Positions 16,136 through 24,706 of a stretch of 55,884 bases of DNA are shown here, piece after piece (position 1 is the first letter of the stretch; each line of letters begins with the position of its first letter). This DNA is from XN24 sp047921455 (GTDB lineage Bacteria; Pseudomonadota; Gammaproteobacteria; Steroidobacterales; XN24): NCBI GenBank assembly GCA_047921455.1, contig JBLRWC010000016.1, positions 1 to 55,884 of the forward strand. The letters are read 5' to 3'. A program made the translations under genes and the position numbers. The notes beneath the pieces are model-generated. The model searched no databases. It was not told the origin of the DNA and saw only the letters and a list, made by a program, of their open reading frames with translations.

Positions 16136-17641
16136 TCAGCCGTTCTCGTCGGCGCTCTCGAACCAGTGGGCGCGGGCGGCCATGATGAGCTTGCCGGCAC
16201 GTTCGGGATCCAGTCCCTCGATATCCTCCAGGTCGTCCGTGGCCTGGTCGGCCAGGTCTTCCCTGGTCCGTATGCCGCGATCAGCCAGCACGTAGGCAAG
16301 ACCCTTGTCCATGCCCTCGAGTTCAAGCAAGTCCGCAGCCGGTTCCGATTGATCCAGCTTCTCTTCCTTGACGATCGCTTGCGTGATCAGCACGTCACGT
16401 GCGCGACTGCGCAGCTCCTCGACGATGTCCTCGTCGAACTCCTCGATCGCCACCAGCTCCGAGGTCGGCACATAAGCGATCTCTTCCACGGTGGAGAACC
16501 CTTCCTGCACCAGGATTACGGCAACTTCTTCGTCAACATCCAGCTGCGTCTTGAACGCGTCGATCAGCTTCTTGGACTCGGACTCGCTCTTTTCTTCGGC
16601 CTCGGTGGCCGTCATGACATTCAGCTCCCAGCCGGACAATTCGCTGGCGAGACGGACGTTCTGCCCCCCGCGGCCGATGGCCTGCGAGAGCTTTTCCTCC
16701 TCGACGGCCACATCCATGCTATGTGCTTCCTCGTCCACGACGATGGACATCACTTCGGCAGGCGACATGGCATTGATGACGAACTGCGCCGGGTTGTCAT
16801 CCCACGGGATGATATCCACGCGCTCGCCCGCCAACTCGTTGGACACAGCCTGCACGCGCGAACCGCGCATGCCGACACAGGCGCCGATCGGATCGATGCG
16901 CTGGTCCAGGCTCTTCACCGCGATCTTCGCCCGGTGTCCCGGATCGCGCGCTGCGCCGAGAATCTGGATCAGGTTCTGGCCGACCTCCGGCACCTCGAGG
17001 CGGAACAACTCGATGATGAATTCGGGCGCCGTGCGCGAGAGGAATATCTGTGGCCCGCGTGGCTCCGAGCGCACTTCGCGCAGGTAACCCTTGATGCGGT
17101 CCTGCGTTCGCACCGCTTCGCGCGGAATCATTTCCTCCCGCGAAATAAAGCCCTCAGCGCTGCCGCCCAGGTCTACGAACACGCCGTTCCGGTCCACACG
17201 CTTGACGATACCGCCGATCAGCGTGCCGACCCGGTCGCGGAATTCTTCCACCACCTGGGCCCGCTCGGCTTCGCGAACTTTCTGCACGACCACTTGCTTG
17301 GCGGTCTGGGCCACGATCCGGCCGGTCGGCGTGACGTCCAGCGGCTCCTCGACATAACCGTCCACTTCCGCGTTCGGGTCCATGTCGAGCGCATCTTCGA
17401 GACGTAGCTCGCGGCTCGGTGTCTCCAGCTCGGTGGAGTCATCGGCAAACACTTTCCACCGACGGAAGGTGCTCAAGGCGCCCGTCTTGCGGTCCATGGC
17501 GACACGCGTGTCGATGTCCTCACCGAACTGCTTGCGGGCGGCGCTGGCCAGTGCCATCTCCAGGGCGTCGAAAATGATCTCCTTGTCGAGCTCTTTTTCG
17601 GCCGAAACCTGTTCGATGACCTGCAGGATTTCCTTGTTCAT
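16136..17641 (-). CDS. nusA: Transcription termination/antitermination protein NusA
   Basis: RNA polymerase-associated factor controlling pausing, termination and antitermination. The 501 residues hold an N-terminal RNAP-binding domain, an S1 domain (about 135-200), two KH domains (VGMRGSRVQAVSNEL; GRGGQNVRLASELSGWELNV) and two acidic C-terminal repeats (residues about 350-500) typical of gammaproteobacterial NusA. It follows rimP by 23 bases. NusA is known to autoregulate this operon in E. coli; the terminator-like hairpin upstream of rimP (18132-18152) is a plausible site for that. Confidence 0.98.
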   Translation of the reverse strand: MNKEILQVIEQVSAEKELDKEIIFDALEMALASAARKQFGEDIDTRVAMDRKTGALSTFRRWKVFADDSTELETPSRELRLEDALDMDPNAEVDGYVEEPLDVTPTGRIVAQTAKQVVVQKVREAERAQVVEEFRDRVGTLIGGIVKRVDRNGVFVDLGGSAEGFISREEMIPREAVRTQDRIKGYLREVRSEPRGPQIFLSRTAPEFIIELFRLEVPEVGQNLIQILGAARDPGHRAKIAVKSLDQRIDPIGACVGMRGSRVQAVSNELAGERVDIIPWDDNPAQFVINAMSPAEVMSIVVDEEAHSMDVAVEEEKLSQAIGRGGQNVRLASELSGWELNVMTATEAEEKSESESKKLIDAFKTQLDVDEEVAVILVQEGFSTVEEIAYVPTSELVAIEEFDEDIVEELRSRARDVLITQAIVKEEKLDQSEPAADLLELEGMDKGLAYVLADRGIRTREDLADQATDDLEDIEGLDPERAGKLIMAARAHWFESADENG

Positions 17642-17664
17642 TTCAGTTGACCCGATCCCCAGGA

Positions 17665-18114
17665 CTAAAACTCCGGCACCAGCCGGGCAGATTCAATATC
17701 AGACAACGACAGGGAAATCCCCTCGCCGTCCACCTCGATTTCAAGCACCCCGTCGTCGACGCCAAGGATTTTTCCCTTGTAACGCCGCCGCCCGGGCCGC
17801 CCCGATGCCAGCACGATCTTGACGAGCTGGCCGGCCTGCCGGCGGAAGTGATCTTCCGTCCGCAGGGGCCGATCCAGCCCCGGCGAGGAAACTTCCAGGA
17901 CATATTGCCCGGGAATGGGATCTTCAACATCCAGCAGTCCGCTGATCCTGTGACTGACCCGCTCGCAGTCCTCGAGCCCGACACCCTCGTCGCGATCTAT
18001 ATAAATTCTCAACGTGCCGCCCCCCCCGGGAGCGGGCGCATCGAGTTCGACCAGTTCGTAACCCAGCGCCTCGATTTCGGGACCCAGCAGGTCCAGCAAT
18101 GTATCTTTCAGCAT
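17665..18114 (-). CDS. rimP: Ribosome maturation factor RimP
   Basis: Assists 30S subunit assembly. It has 149 residues, normal for the family (MLKDTLLDLLGPEIEALGYELVELD at the N-terminus, slightly exceeding one helix-strand unit). It contains the LRIYIDRDEGVGLEDCERVS and EVSSPGLDRPL motifs. I chose ATG at 18114 by family length; AAGG lies about seven bases upstream. An in-frame ATG at 18153 would overlap the terminator-like hairpin. It is the first protein gene of rimP-nusA-infB-rbfA-truB. Confidence 0.95.
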   Translation of the reverse strand: MLKDTLLDLLGPEIEALGYELVELDAPAPGGGGTLRIYIDRDEGVGLEDCERVSHRISGLLDVEDPIPGQYVLEVSSPGLDRPLRTEDHFRRQAGQLVKIVLASGRPGRRRYKGKILGVDDGVLEIEVDGEGISLSLSDIESARLVPEF

Positions 18115-18131
18115 CACGGCCTTGCAAAACG

Positions 18132-18152
18132 AAAAATGGGCCATGCGGCCCA
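18132..18152 (-). terminator. Terminator-like hairpin in the rimP leader (possible attenuator)
   Basis: On the minus strand TGGGCC (18152-18147), loop GCAT, GGCCCA (18142-18137), then TTTTTC (18136-18131). It is a compact intrinsic-terminator shape located only 18 bases before the rimP start and after the tRNA terminator, so it would limit read-through into rimP-nusA-infB. Confidence 0.6.
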
Positions 18153-18204
18153 CCTGTCAGCCTCCTGCCGAGGCCATTTCCCACCCCCTTCGGGGGCTGA
18201 ATAA

Positions 18205-18226
18205 AGAAAAAGCCCCAGCGGGGCCT
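18205..18226 (-). terminator. Terminator after the initiator tRNA gene
   Basis: On the minus strand AGGCCCC (18226-18220), loop GCT, GGGGCTT (18216-18210), then TTTTCTTT. It lies 17 bases after the tRNA CCA end. A second very stable hairpin (CCCCC-TTC-GGGGG, 18184-18196) follows without a T-run. Confidence 0.7.
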
Positions 18227-18242
18227 TTTCCGGCGAAAAGCT

Positions 18243-18319
18243 TGGTAGCGGGGGCAGGATTCGAACCTGCGACCTTCGGGTTATGAGCCCGACGAGCTGC
18301 CAGACTGCTCCACCCCGCA
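18243..18319 (-). tRNA. metY: Initiator tRNA-fMet (CAT)
   Basis: A 77-base cloverleaf with encoded CCA. The anticodon arm TCGGG-CTCATAA-CCCGA has anticodon CAT and the three stacked G:C pairs of initiator tRNAs; the D stem has A11:U24 (GAGC/GCTC). Bases 1 and 72 are both U, so there is no Watson-Crick pair at the acceptor end, as expected for an initiator, but the mismatch is U.U rather than the usual C.A. Its place before rimP-nusA-infB is the same as E. coli metY. Confidence 0.96.
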
Positions 18320-18333
18320 TCCGCAGACTGCGT

Positions 18334-18362
18334 AGTTTACGGAGTGACTTGCCGCAGTGCAA
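18334..18362 (-). promoter_or_regulatory. Probable promoter of metY-rimP-nusA-infB
   Basis: On the minus strand TTGCAC (18362-18357), 17 bases, TAAACT (18339-18334). Transcription would begin about eight bases before the tRNA 5' end. It lies just after nuoN, next to a GGGGC/GCCCC stem-loop (18363-18376) that may end nuo transcripts. Confidence 0.45.
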
Positions 18363-18377
18363 GGGGCAAATGCCCCC

Positions 18378-19811
18378 TCAGCCCAATGCGCGCACCGTGA
18401 ACGCCAGCAACAGCTGCGGAAAAATGCCCAGGGCCAGCACGGCCAGGCCGTTCAGGCTGAGCACCACGCGGAAATCTCGGCCCGCCACGAGCGGGCTCTG
18501 GTCCTTCGGTGCGTCGAAATACATCAGCTTCACGACCCGCAGGTAGTAGAAGGCGCCGATCACCGAGAACACCACGCCGGCCACTGCCAGCCAGGTTCGG
18601 CCGATCTCCACGACCGCCGCCAGCACCGCGAACTTGGCATAAAAGCCGAGCAGCGGCGGCACGCCCGCCATGCTGAACATGACGATCAGCATGATGCCGG
18701 CAAACCAGGGGCTGCGCGCGCTCAAGCCACGAAAATCCTCGAGCTCTTCGGCCTCGAAACCTTCGCGGCTGAGCAGGATGATCATGCCGAAAGCCGCCGC
18801 CGACATGATGACGTAGGCGAGCGTGTAATAAACGGCGGCCTGGTAACCCGCTGCCGTGCCGGCAAGAATGCCGAGCAGGATGAAGCCCACGTGCGAAATG
18901 GTCGAGTAAGCCAGCATGCGCTTCAGGTTGGTCTGCGCGATTGCCACGATGTTGCCGATCGCCATGGACAACACCGCCAGGACGACCAGCATGTCCGACC
19001 AGCTGGCTTGCAGCGGCCCAAGCCCTTCCACCAGTACTCGAATTATCATCGCCAGCGAAGCGATCTTGGCCGCCGTACCGATGAACAGCGTGACCGGCGT
19101 GCTGGCGCCCTGGTACACGTCAGGCAGCCACATGTGGAATGGCACCGCGCCGAATTTGAAGGCGACACCGACCAGGATAAAAGAGAGGCTGACCAGCAGC
19201 GGCAGGCTCAGGGCATCGAGCTCCGCCGAGCGGCGCGCCAGTTCGCCCAGGTCGAAGGTTCCCGTGACGCCGTACAGAATGGACGTGCCGTAAAGGAAAC
19301 AGCCGGTTGCGATCGCGCCGAGGATGAAATACTTCATCGCTGCTTCGGCCGACATCGGGTTATCGCGATTGAAGGCGACCATGGTGTAGAGCGACAGCGA
19401 CATCAGCTCGAGCCCCAGGTAAAGGCTGAGCATGCTGTGCGCGGAAATCATCGCGAAAATACCGAGCGTGGCGAACAAGCCCAGCACGTAGTATTCGCCC
19501 TTGAACAAGTCCCTGTGCCGCAGGTAATCGCGCGAATACAGGAAGGTCACGGCTACCACGCCGCAGGTGAACAGCTTCAGCAGCTGGGACAGCGAGTCGG
19601 TCACATAGGCGCCGCTCAGCAATACCGCGCGGCCGTCGGGCGCGGTGTAGAGCAATATGATCGCCGTGCCAAGCAGGGCGGCCAGCGCAAACCAGTACGT
19701 CAACATGCGCCGGCGCTCGGGCAGGAACAGGTCCACCAGCAACACCACGCACGCGGTAGCGGCGAGGAAAATTTCAGCGCCCAGCGGGGCGATTGAGTTC
19801 ACGGCATTCAT
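18378..19811 (-). CDS. nuoN: NADH-quinone oxidoreductase subunit N
   Basis: Antiporter-like membrane subunit of respiratory complex I, part of the proton-pumping arm. It has 477 residues and about 14 hydrophobic helices. It has the proton-antiporter core, with the conserved acidic residue in LGLELMSLSLYTMVAF, lysine in KFGAVPFHMWLPDVYQGA, and a further charged helix (NLKRMLAYSTISHVGF). ATG overlaps the nuoM stop as ATGA. It is the last of 14 nuo genes; metY follows on the same strand. Confidence 0.98.
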   Translation of the reverse strand: MNAVNSIAPLGAEIFLAATACVVLLVDLFLPERRRMLTYWFALAALLGTAIILLYTAPDGRAVLLSGAYVTDSLSQLLKLFTCGVVAVTFLYSRDYLRHRDLFKGEYYVLGLFATLGIFAMISAHSMLSLYLGLELMSLSLYTMVAFNRDNPMSAEAAMKYFILGAIATGCFLYGTSILYGVTGTFDLGELARRSAELDALSLPLLVSLSFILVGVAFKFGAVPFHMWLPDVYQGASTPVTLFIGTAAKIASLAMIIRVLVEGLGPLQASWSDMLVVLAVLSMAIGNIVAIAQTNLKRMLAYSTISHVGFILLGILAGTAAGYQAAVYYTLAYVIMSAAAFGMIILLSREGFEAEELEDFRGLSARSPWFAGIMLIVMFSMAGVPPLLGFYAKFAVLAAVVEIGRTWLAVAGVVFSVIGAFYYLRVVKLMYFDAPKDQSPLVAGRDFRVVLSLNGLAVLALGIFPQLLLAFTVRALG

Positions 19812-21322
19812 AACTTTGACTGCACCACGTGATCGGCAAGGCCCTGCAGCGTCACCGCCATCGCATCAATGAGCGGCGCCGGCCACAAGCCGAGCAACAG
19901 CACCCCGAAGGCGAGAATGCCGAGCACCAGGAATTCCCGCCGGCCGATATCGCTAAGCGCCGCCACCTGCTCGTTGGCCACCTCGCCGTACAGGACTCGC
20001 TTGACCATCCACAGGGTGTAGGCCGCACCAAGCACCAGTGTCGTCCCGGCCAGCAGCGCGTACCAGAAGCTGGCCTTGAAACTGGCGAGGATGACCAGGA
20101 ACTCGCCGACAAAACCCGAGGTTCCCGGCAGACCGGCGTTCGCCATGGCAAACAACACCATCAAGGCCGCGAACTTCGGCATCGTGTTGGCGACACCGCC
20201 GTAAGCGGAAATCTCGCGGCTGTGCATGCGGTCATACAACACGCCCACGCAGAGGAACAACGCACCCGATATCAGGCCGTGAGAAATCATCTGGATCATG
20301 CCGCCCTGCAGCCCCATCACGATCCCGTCCGTGGCGCCGGTGTTTGCGATGATCCGCCAGGCGATGAAAAAGCCGAGCGTGACGAAGCCCATGTGGGCGA
20401 TCGAAGAATAGGCAATCAGCTTCTTCATGTCGTTCTGCGCCAGCGCCACGAAGCCGATATAGACGATGCCGATGAGCGACAGCCCGATCAGCAACCAGTC
20501 GAGCGCATGGGCGGCATCGGGCGTGATCGGCAGGCTGAAGCGCAGGAAACCATAGCCGCCCATCTTCAGCATAATGGCGGCCAGGATCACCGAACCGCCG
20601 GTCGGTGCCTCGACATGGGCGTCAGGCAGCCAGGTATGTACAGGCCACATCGGCACTTTCACGGCAAACGCGGCGAGGAAAGCCAAAAAGATAAGCGTCT
20701 GCTGCGTCATGCCCAGCGGCAGCTGGTGCAGGGCGAGGATCTCGTAGCTACCCGCCGCCGAGCGCAGGTAGATCAGGGCCACCAGCATGAATACCGAGCC
20801 GAGGAACGTGTACAGGAAGAACTTCAGCGTCGCATATACGCGCCGCGTACCGCCCCAGATGCCGATGATGATGAACATCGGAATCAGCATGGCTTCCCAG
20901 AAGACATAGAACAGCAACGCATCGAGTGCAGCGAAGACGCCGATCATGACGCCTTCGAGCACCAGGAATGCCGCAAAATACTGCGCCCGGCGCTGCTGGA
21001 TGCTTTCCCAGCCGGCGATGACCACCAGTACCGTCATAAAGGTCGTGAGCAGGATCAGCGGCATCGAGATGCCGTCCACGCCGAGGTGATACCAGGCGTC
21101 AAAAGCTGGAATCCAGGCAGCGCGCTCCGTGAACTGCATCGCGGCGGTCTGCGAATCGAAGCTCATCCACAGCGGCAGGCTGAACAGCAAGGTCAGCACG
21201 GCAATGCCGAGGGTCAACTGGCGCGCCAGGACGGCACGGCCATCGCCCAGCACCAGCACGGCCAGCCCGCCGATGATCGGCAGCCAGATCAGGATACTGA
21301 GGATCGGGAGTCCGGTAGGCAT
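19808..21322 (-). CDS. nuoM: NADH-quinone oxidoreductase subunit M
   Basis: Second antiporter-like proton-pumping subunit of complex I. It has 504 residues and about 14 membrane helices. Key features are the conserved glutamate helix (FYVFWEAMLIPMFIIIGIWG), KVPMWPVHTWLPDAHVEAPT and NDMKKLIAYSSIAHMGFV. It begins six bases after nuoL ends and overlaps nuoN by four bases. Confidence 0.98.
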   Translation of the reverse strand: MPTGLPILSILIWLPIIGGLAVLVLGDGRAVLARQLTLGIAVLTLLFSLPLWMSFDSQTAAMQFTERAAWIPAFDAWYHLGVDGISMPLILLTTFMTVLVVIAGWESIQQRRAQYFAAFLVLEGVMIGVFAALDALLFYVFWEAMLIPMFIIIGIWGGTRRVYATLKFFLYTFLGSVFMLVALIYLRSAAGSYEILALHQLPLGMTQQTLIFLAFLAAFAVKVPMWPVHTWLPDAHVEAPTGGSVILAAIMLKMGGYGFLRFSLPITPDAAHALDWLLIGLSLIGIVYIGFVALAQNDMKKLIAYSSIAHMGFVTLGFFIAWRIIANTGATDGIVMGLQGGMIQMISHGLISGALFLCVGVLYDRMHSREISAYGGVANTMPKFAALMVLFAMANAGLPGTSGFVGEFLVILASFKASFWYALLAGTTLVLGAAYTLWMVKRVLYGEVANEQVAALSDIGRREFLVLGILAFGVLLLGLWPAPLIDAMAVTLQGLADHVVQSKL

Positions 21323-21328
21323 TTGCGT

Positions 21329-23296
21329 CTAGCCTCTCGCCACGACCAGCATCAACCACGCGAGCATGACCGCGAGACCGATGAACATGGCGAAGGCATA
21401 GTGATAGAGATAACCGGTCTGCACGCGGCGCACGATGCCGGACAGCCAGCCGACGGTTCGCGCCGAACCATTCACCAGCACGCCGTCGATGAACGCCGTA
21501 TCGCCACCGCGCCACAACATTCCGCCGACCCGCCGGGCAAACGGCGCCAGCAACCGCTCATTGAAAGCATCAAAATAATACTTCTGGTCCAGGAGCCGGT
21601 TGATCCACACGAGGCGCCCGGCAATCCGCGCCGGCAGCTCGGGCCGGTGCAGGTACAGGAACCAGGCGGTCGCAACCCCGGCAAGCGCCAGCCACAACGC
21701 GGGCGTAACGAGCGCGTGGGCCAGCATTGCCACCGGGCTGTTCGTGCCGCTGGCCGCGAGCGCCGCCAGGGTGTCTTGCGCCGGCGCCACGTGGATGGCG
21801 CCACCGAAATACCCGCCGAACAGCATCGATTCCATCGCCAGCCAGCCGACGATCACCGCGGGTATGGCGAGCGCCACCAGCGGCCCGGTCACGACAAGCG
21901 GCGGCTCTTGCAGGTGGCTCCGTACCTTTGCGTCGAAGCGCTCGGGCCCGTGGAACACCAGGAAAAACAGGCGGAAGGTGTACAGCGCAGTGATGAACAC
22001 GCCGAGCAGCACACAGATGTAGGCATAGCCCGCGCCGGGCAGCTCAGCGAAATGTACCGCCTCGATGATGGCGTCCTTGGAGAAAAAGCCCGAGAAACCC
22101 GGGAACCCGATCAACGCCAGCGACCCCAGCAGCGCGGTCCAGTAAGTGACCGGCAAGTATCGTTTCAGGCCGCCCATGCGACGGATATCCTGCTCGTGGT
22201 GCATGGCAATAATGACGCTGCCGGCCGCCAGGAACAGCAAGGCCTTGAAAAATGCGTGGGTGGCGAGGTGGAACATGCCGGCCGCGTACGCCGAAGCGCC
22301 CAGCGCGACCGTCATGTAACCCAGCTGAGACAAGGTCGAATAAGCAACTACTCGCTTGATATCGTTCTGCACCAGCCCGAGCAAGCCCATGAACAGCGCC
22401 GTGGTGGCGCCGATCACGAGCACGAACGACAGCGCGGTGGTCGACATCTCGAACAGCGGCGACATCCGCGCCACCATGAAAATCCCGGCGGTCACCATGG
22501 TGGCCGCGTGGATGAGGGCCGAAATCGGGGTCGGACCCTCCATCGAGTCGGGTAGCCATACGTGCAACGGCACCTGCGCGGACTTGCCCATGGCGCCGAT
22601 AAACAGGAGGATGCAGATCAGCGTCATAACCGACCAGCCCACCCCGGGGAAAAGCTCGACCTGGACGCCGGCCAGTGCCGGAGCGCGCTCGAACACCGTC
22701 GCGTAGTCGAGGCTACCGAGCCAGAACAGTACCGCCGCGATACCGAGCAAAAAGCCGAAATCCCCTACCCTGTTCACCAGGAAGGCTTTCATATTGGCGT
22801 GCACCGCGCTCGGCTTCTTGAACCAGAAACCGATCAGCAGGTAACTCACCAGTCCGACCAGTTCCCAGCCGAAAAACAGCTGCAGGAAGTTGTTCGCCAT
22901 CACCAGCATCAGCATGGCGAACGTAAACAGGGAGATGTAACTGAAGAATCGTTGATAACCCGGGTCATCGCGCATGTAGCCAATGGTGTAGACATGTACG
23001 CACAGCGACACGAAAGTCACCACGGTCATCATCAGGGCCGATAACCGGTCCACGAGGAAGCCGACTTCCATGCGCACCCCGTCGACTACGGCCCATTCGT
23101 ACACCGTGCCGTTATAGGGTGCGATCGTGCCGGCGACGAGCCCCCACAGCACCCAGGCGGACAGCACGAACGCGATGCTGACGCCGAGTATCGTCACGCC
23201 GTGCGCACCCGCACGACCCACGTAGCGGCCGAACAGGCCAGCCGCAATGGCGGCCAACAGCGGCGCGAGCACGATGACGAGGTAAATGGTTTCCAT
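21329..23296 (-). CDS. nuoL: NADH-quinone oxidoreductase subunit L
   Basis: Largest antiporter-like subunit of complex I, at the distal end of the membrane arm. The 655-residue length includes the C-terminal long lateral helix region. The core motifs are present: FFGWELVGLVSYLLIGFW, KSAQVPLHVWLPDSMEGPTP and NDIKRVVAYSTLSQLGYM, followed by HEQDIRRMGGLKRYLP. It starts three bases after nuoK ends. Confidence 0.98.
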   Translation of the reverse strand: METIYLVIVLAPLLAAIAAGLFGRYVGRAGAHGVTILGVSIAFVLSAWVLWGLVAGTIAPYNGTVYEWAVVDGVRMEVGFLVDRLSALMMTVVTFVSLCVHVYTIGYMRDDPGYQRFFSYISLFTFAMLMLVMANNFLQLFFGWELVGLVSYLLIGFWFKKPSAVHANMKAFLVNRVGDFGFLLGIAAVLFWLGSLDYATVFERAPALAGVQVELFPGVGWSVMTLICILLFIGAMGKSAQVPLHVWLPDSMEGPTPISALIHAATMVTAGIFMVARMSPLFEMSTTALSFVLVIGATTALFMGLLGLVQNDIKRVVAYSTLSQLGYMTVALGASAYAAGMFHLATHAFFKALLFLAAGSVIIAMHHEQDIRRMGGLKRYLPVTYWTALLGSLALIGFPGFSGFFSKDAIIEAVHFAELPGAGYAYICVLLGVFITALYTFRLFFLVFHGPERFDAKVRSHLQEPPLVVTGPLVALAIPAVIVGWLAMESMLFGGYFGGAIHVAPAQDTLAALAASGTNSPVAMLAHALVTPALWLALAGVATAWFLYLHRPELPARIAGRLVWINRLLDQKYYFDAFNERLLAPFARRVGGMLWRGGDTAFIDGVLVNGSARTVGWLSGIVRRVQTGYLYHYAFAMFIGLAVMLAWLMLVVARG

Positions 23297-23299
23297 TCG

Positions 23300-23605
23300 C
23301 TAGCCTTTCATCATGTCGAGGTCTTCCACCTGGACGCTGCGCCGGCTGCGGAACAGCACGACCAGGATAGCCAGGCCGATGGCCGCCTCGGCGGCCGCTA
23401 CGGTGAGGATGAAAAACACGAACACCTGGCCGGCGATATCGTCCAGGTAACGCGACATGATGATGAAATTGAAATTCACTGCGAGCAACATCAATTCGAC
23501 GCACATCAGCAACAGGATGACGTTACGGCGATTGACGAATATCCCGGCGATCGCCAGCGTAAACAGCACGGCGGCGAGAGTAAGATAGTGCGGCAGGCCG
23601 ATCAT
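23300..23605 (-). CDS. nuoK: NADH-quinone oxidoreductase subunit K
   Basis: Small membrane subunit of complex I with 101 residues and three helices. It has the conserved buried glutamates in MCVELMLLAVNFNF and AAAEAAIGLAILV, which belong to the proton-conducting path. ATG overlaps the nuoJ stop (ATGA). Confidence 0.98.
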   Translation of the reverse strand: MIGLPHYLTLAAVLFTLAIAGIFVNRRNVILLLMCVELMLLAVNFNFIIMSRYLDDIAGQVFVFFILTVAAAEAAIGLAILVVLFRSRRSVQVEDLDMMKG

Positions 23606-24207
23606 TCGTCCTTCTCCGCAGCCATTCGCACCAGCCGCACGCGATCCTTGCGTCGCACCGCCACCTGGGCCGGCACATCCTGCGGCGGCTTTGCCCCGAC
23701 ACGTTTGCGCATCGTCAACACGATGGCGGCAATGATCGCCACGAGCAGCAGGATAGCGGCCAGTTCGAAGGCATAAATGTATTGCGAATAAAGCACCGCG
23801 CCGAGGGCCTCGGTATTACTGTAATCGGCCGGCGCCCGGGGCGGTGCCTCGCGCATGCCCAGCGTACTCTCGCCACTCCAGACCAGCACGCCCAGCATGG
23901 TGACTACCAGCGCAACGACCCCGAGGCCGAGCGGCGCGTAGCGCGTAAAGCCGCCGCGCAGTTTCTCCGGGCCGACATCCAGCATCATGACGACGAACAG
24001 GAACAACACCATCACCGCGCCGACATAGACAAGCACCAGCACAATGGCGAGAAACTCGGCTTCCAGCAGCATCCACAAAAATGCGCTGGCAAAAAAGCAC
24101 AGCACGAGAAACAGCGCCGAGTGCACGGGATTGCGCGACGCGATGACGCCGATGGCACCACCGACCAGCACCGTTCCGAAAAAATAGAAAATGGCCGCTT
24201 CGATCAC
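23602..24207 (-). CDS. nuoJ: NADH-quinone oxidoreductase subunit J
   Basis: Membrane subunit of complex I with 201 residues and five predicted helices. It contains the conserved VYVGAVMVLFLFVVMMLD segment whose pi-bulge region is near the quinone site coupling path. A hydrophilic lysine/arginine-rich C-terminus (AVRRKDRVRLVRMAAEKDE) extends beyond the last helix. The start is GTG at 24207, ten bases after nuoI. Confidence 0.97.
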   Translation of the reverse strand: MIEAAIFYFFGTVLVGGAIGVIASRNPVHSALFLVLCFFASAFLWMLLEAEFLAIVLVLVYVGAVMVLFLFVVMMLDVGPEKLRGGFTRYAPLGLGVVALVVTMLGVLVWSGESTLGMREAPPRAPADYSNTEALGAVLYSQYIYAFELAAILLLVAIIAAIVLTMRKRVGAKPPQDVPAQVAVRRKDRVRLVRMAAEKDE

Positions 24208-24217
24208 TACTGGTTTC

Positions 24218-24706
24218 CTAGCGGTAGCCCGCGTCCGACGCCTTGTCCGCGGCGATCATCGCCTCGTACTTGTCGCCGACCGCCAGCAATTTTTCCTTGG
24301 TCATGATGTTTTCGCCCGGCTTCTCCATGTGGTATTCGTGGATGCGCGTCTCCACGATAGAATCTACCGGGCAGGCTTCTTCGCAGAAGCCGCAATAAAT
24401 GCACTTGAACAGGTCGATGTCGTAGCGGGTCGTGCGCCGCAGACCATTCTCGCCAACATCGCTCTCGATGGTGATGGCCAGCGCCGGGCATACCGCCTCG
24501 CACAGCTTGCAGGCAATGCAGCGTTCCTCGCCGTTCGGGTACCGGCGCAGCGCGTGCAAGCCGCGAAAACGCGGCGACTGGGGCGCCTTTTCCTCCGGGT
24601 AGTTGAGGGTAATACCGGGCTTCAACATGCTCTTGAAGGTGAGCCGCAGACCCATGAGGAGCTCGGTCAGGAAAAGCGTATTGGCATGACTGCGTAAGGA
24701 TTTCAT
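24218..24706 (-). CDS. nuoI: NADH-quinone oxidoreductase subunit I
   Basis: Iron-sulfur subunit that carries clusters N6a and N6b in the connecting arm of complex I. The 162 residues include two 4Fe-4S motifs, CIACKLCEAVCP and CIYCGFCEEACP. I chose ATG at 24706, which shares one base with the nuoH stop (TGATG); a GTG four codons upstream (24718) is possible. The C-terminal tail (KEKLLAVGDKYEAMIAADKA) is as in beta/gammaproteobacterial NuoI. Confidence 0.97.
   Translation of the reverse strand: MKSLRSHANTLFLTELLMGLRLTFKSMLKPGITLNYPEEKAPQSPRFRGLHALRRYPNGEERCIACKLCEAVCPALAITIESDVGENGLRRTTRYDIDLFKCIYCGFCEEACPVDSIVETRIHEYHMEKPGENIMTKEKLLAVGDKYEAMIAADKASDAGYR

Noticed and set aside
18357..19796. 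479-codon plus-strand frame opposite nuoN
   Set aside because: Antisense shadow, Gln/His/Arg-rich, no domain; nuoN is complete on the other strand.
19829..22555. 908-codon open frame on the plus strand across nuoM/nuoL
   Set aside because: It is antisense to two complete, highly conserved complex I genes. Its product is rich in R, Q, H and E with no domain, as expected from GC-rich antisense.
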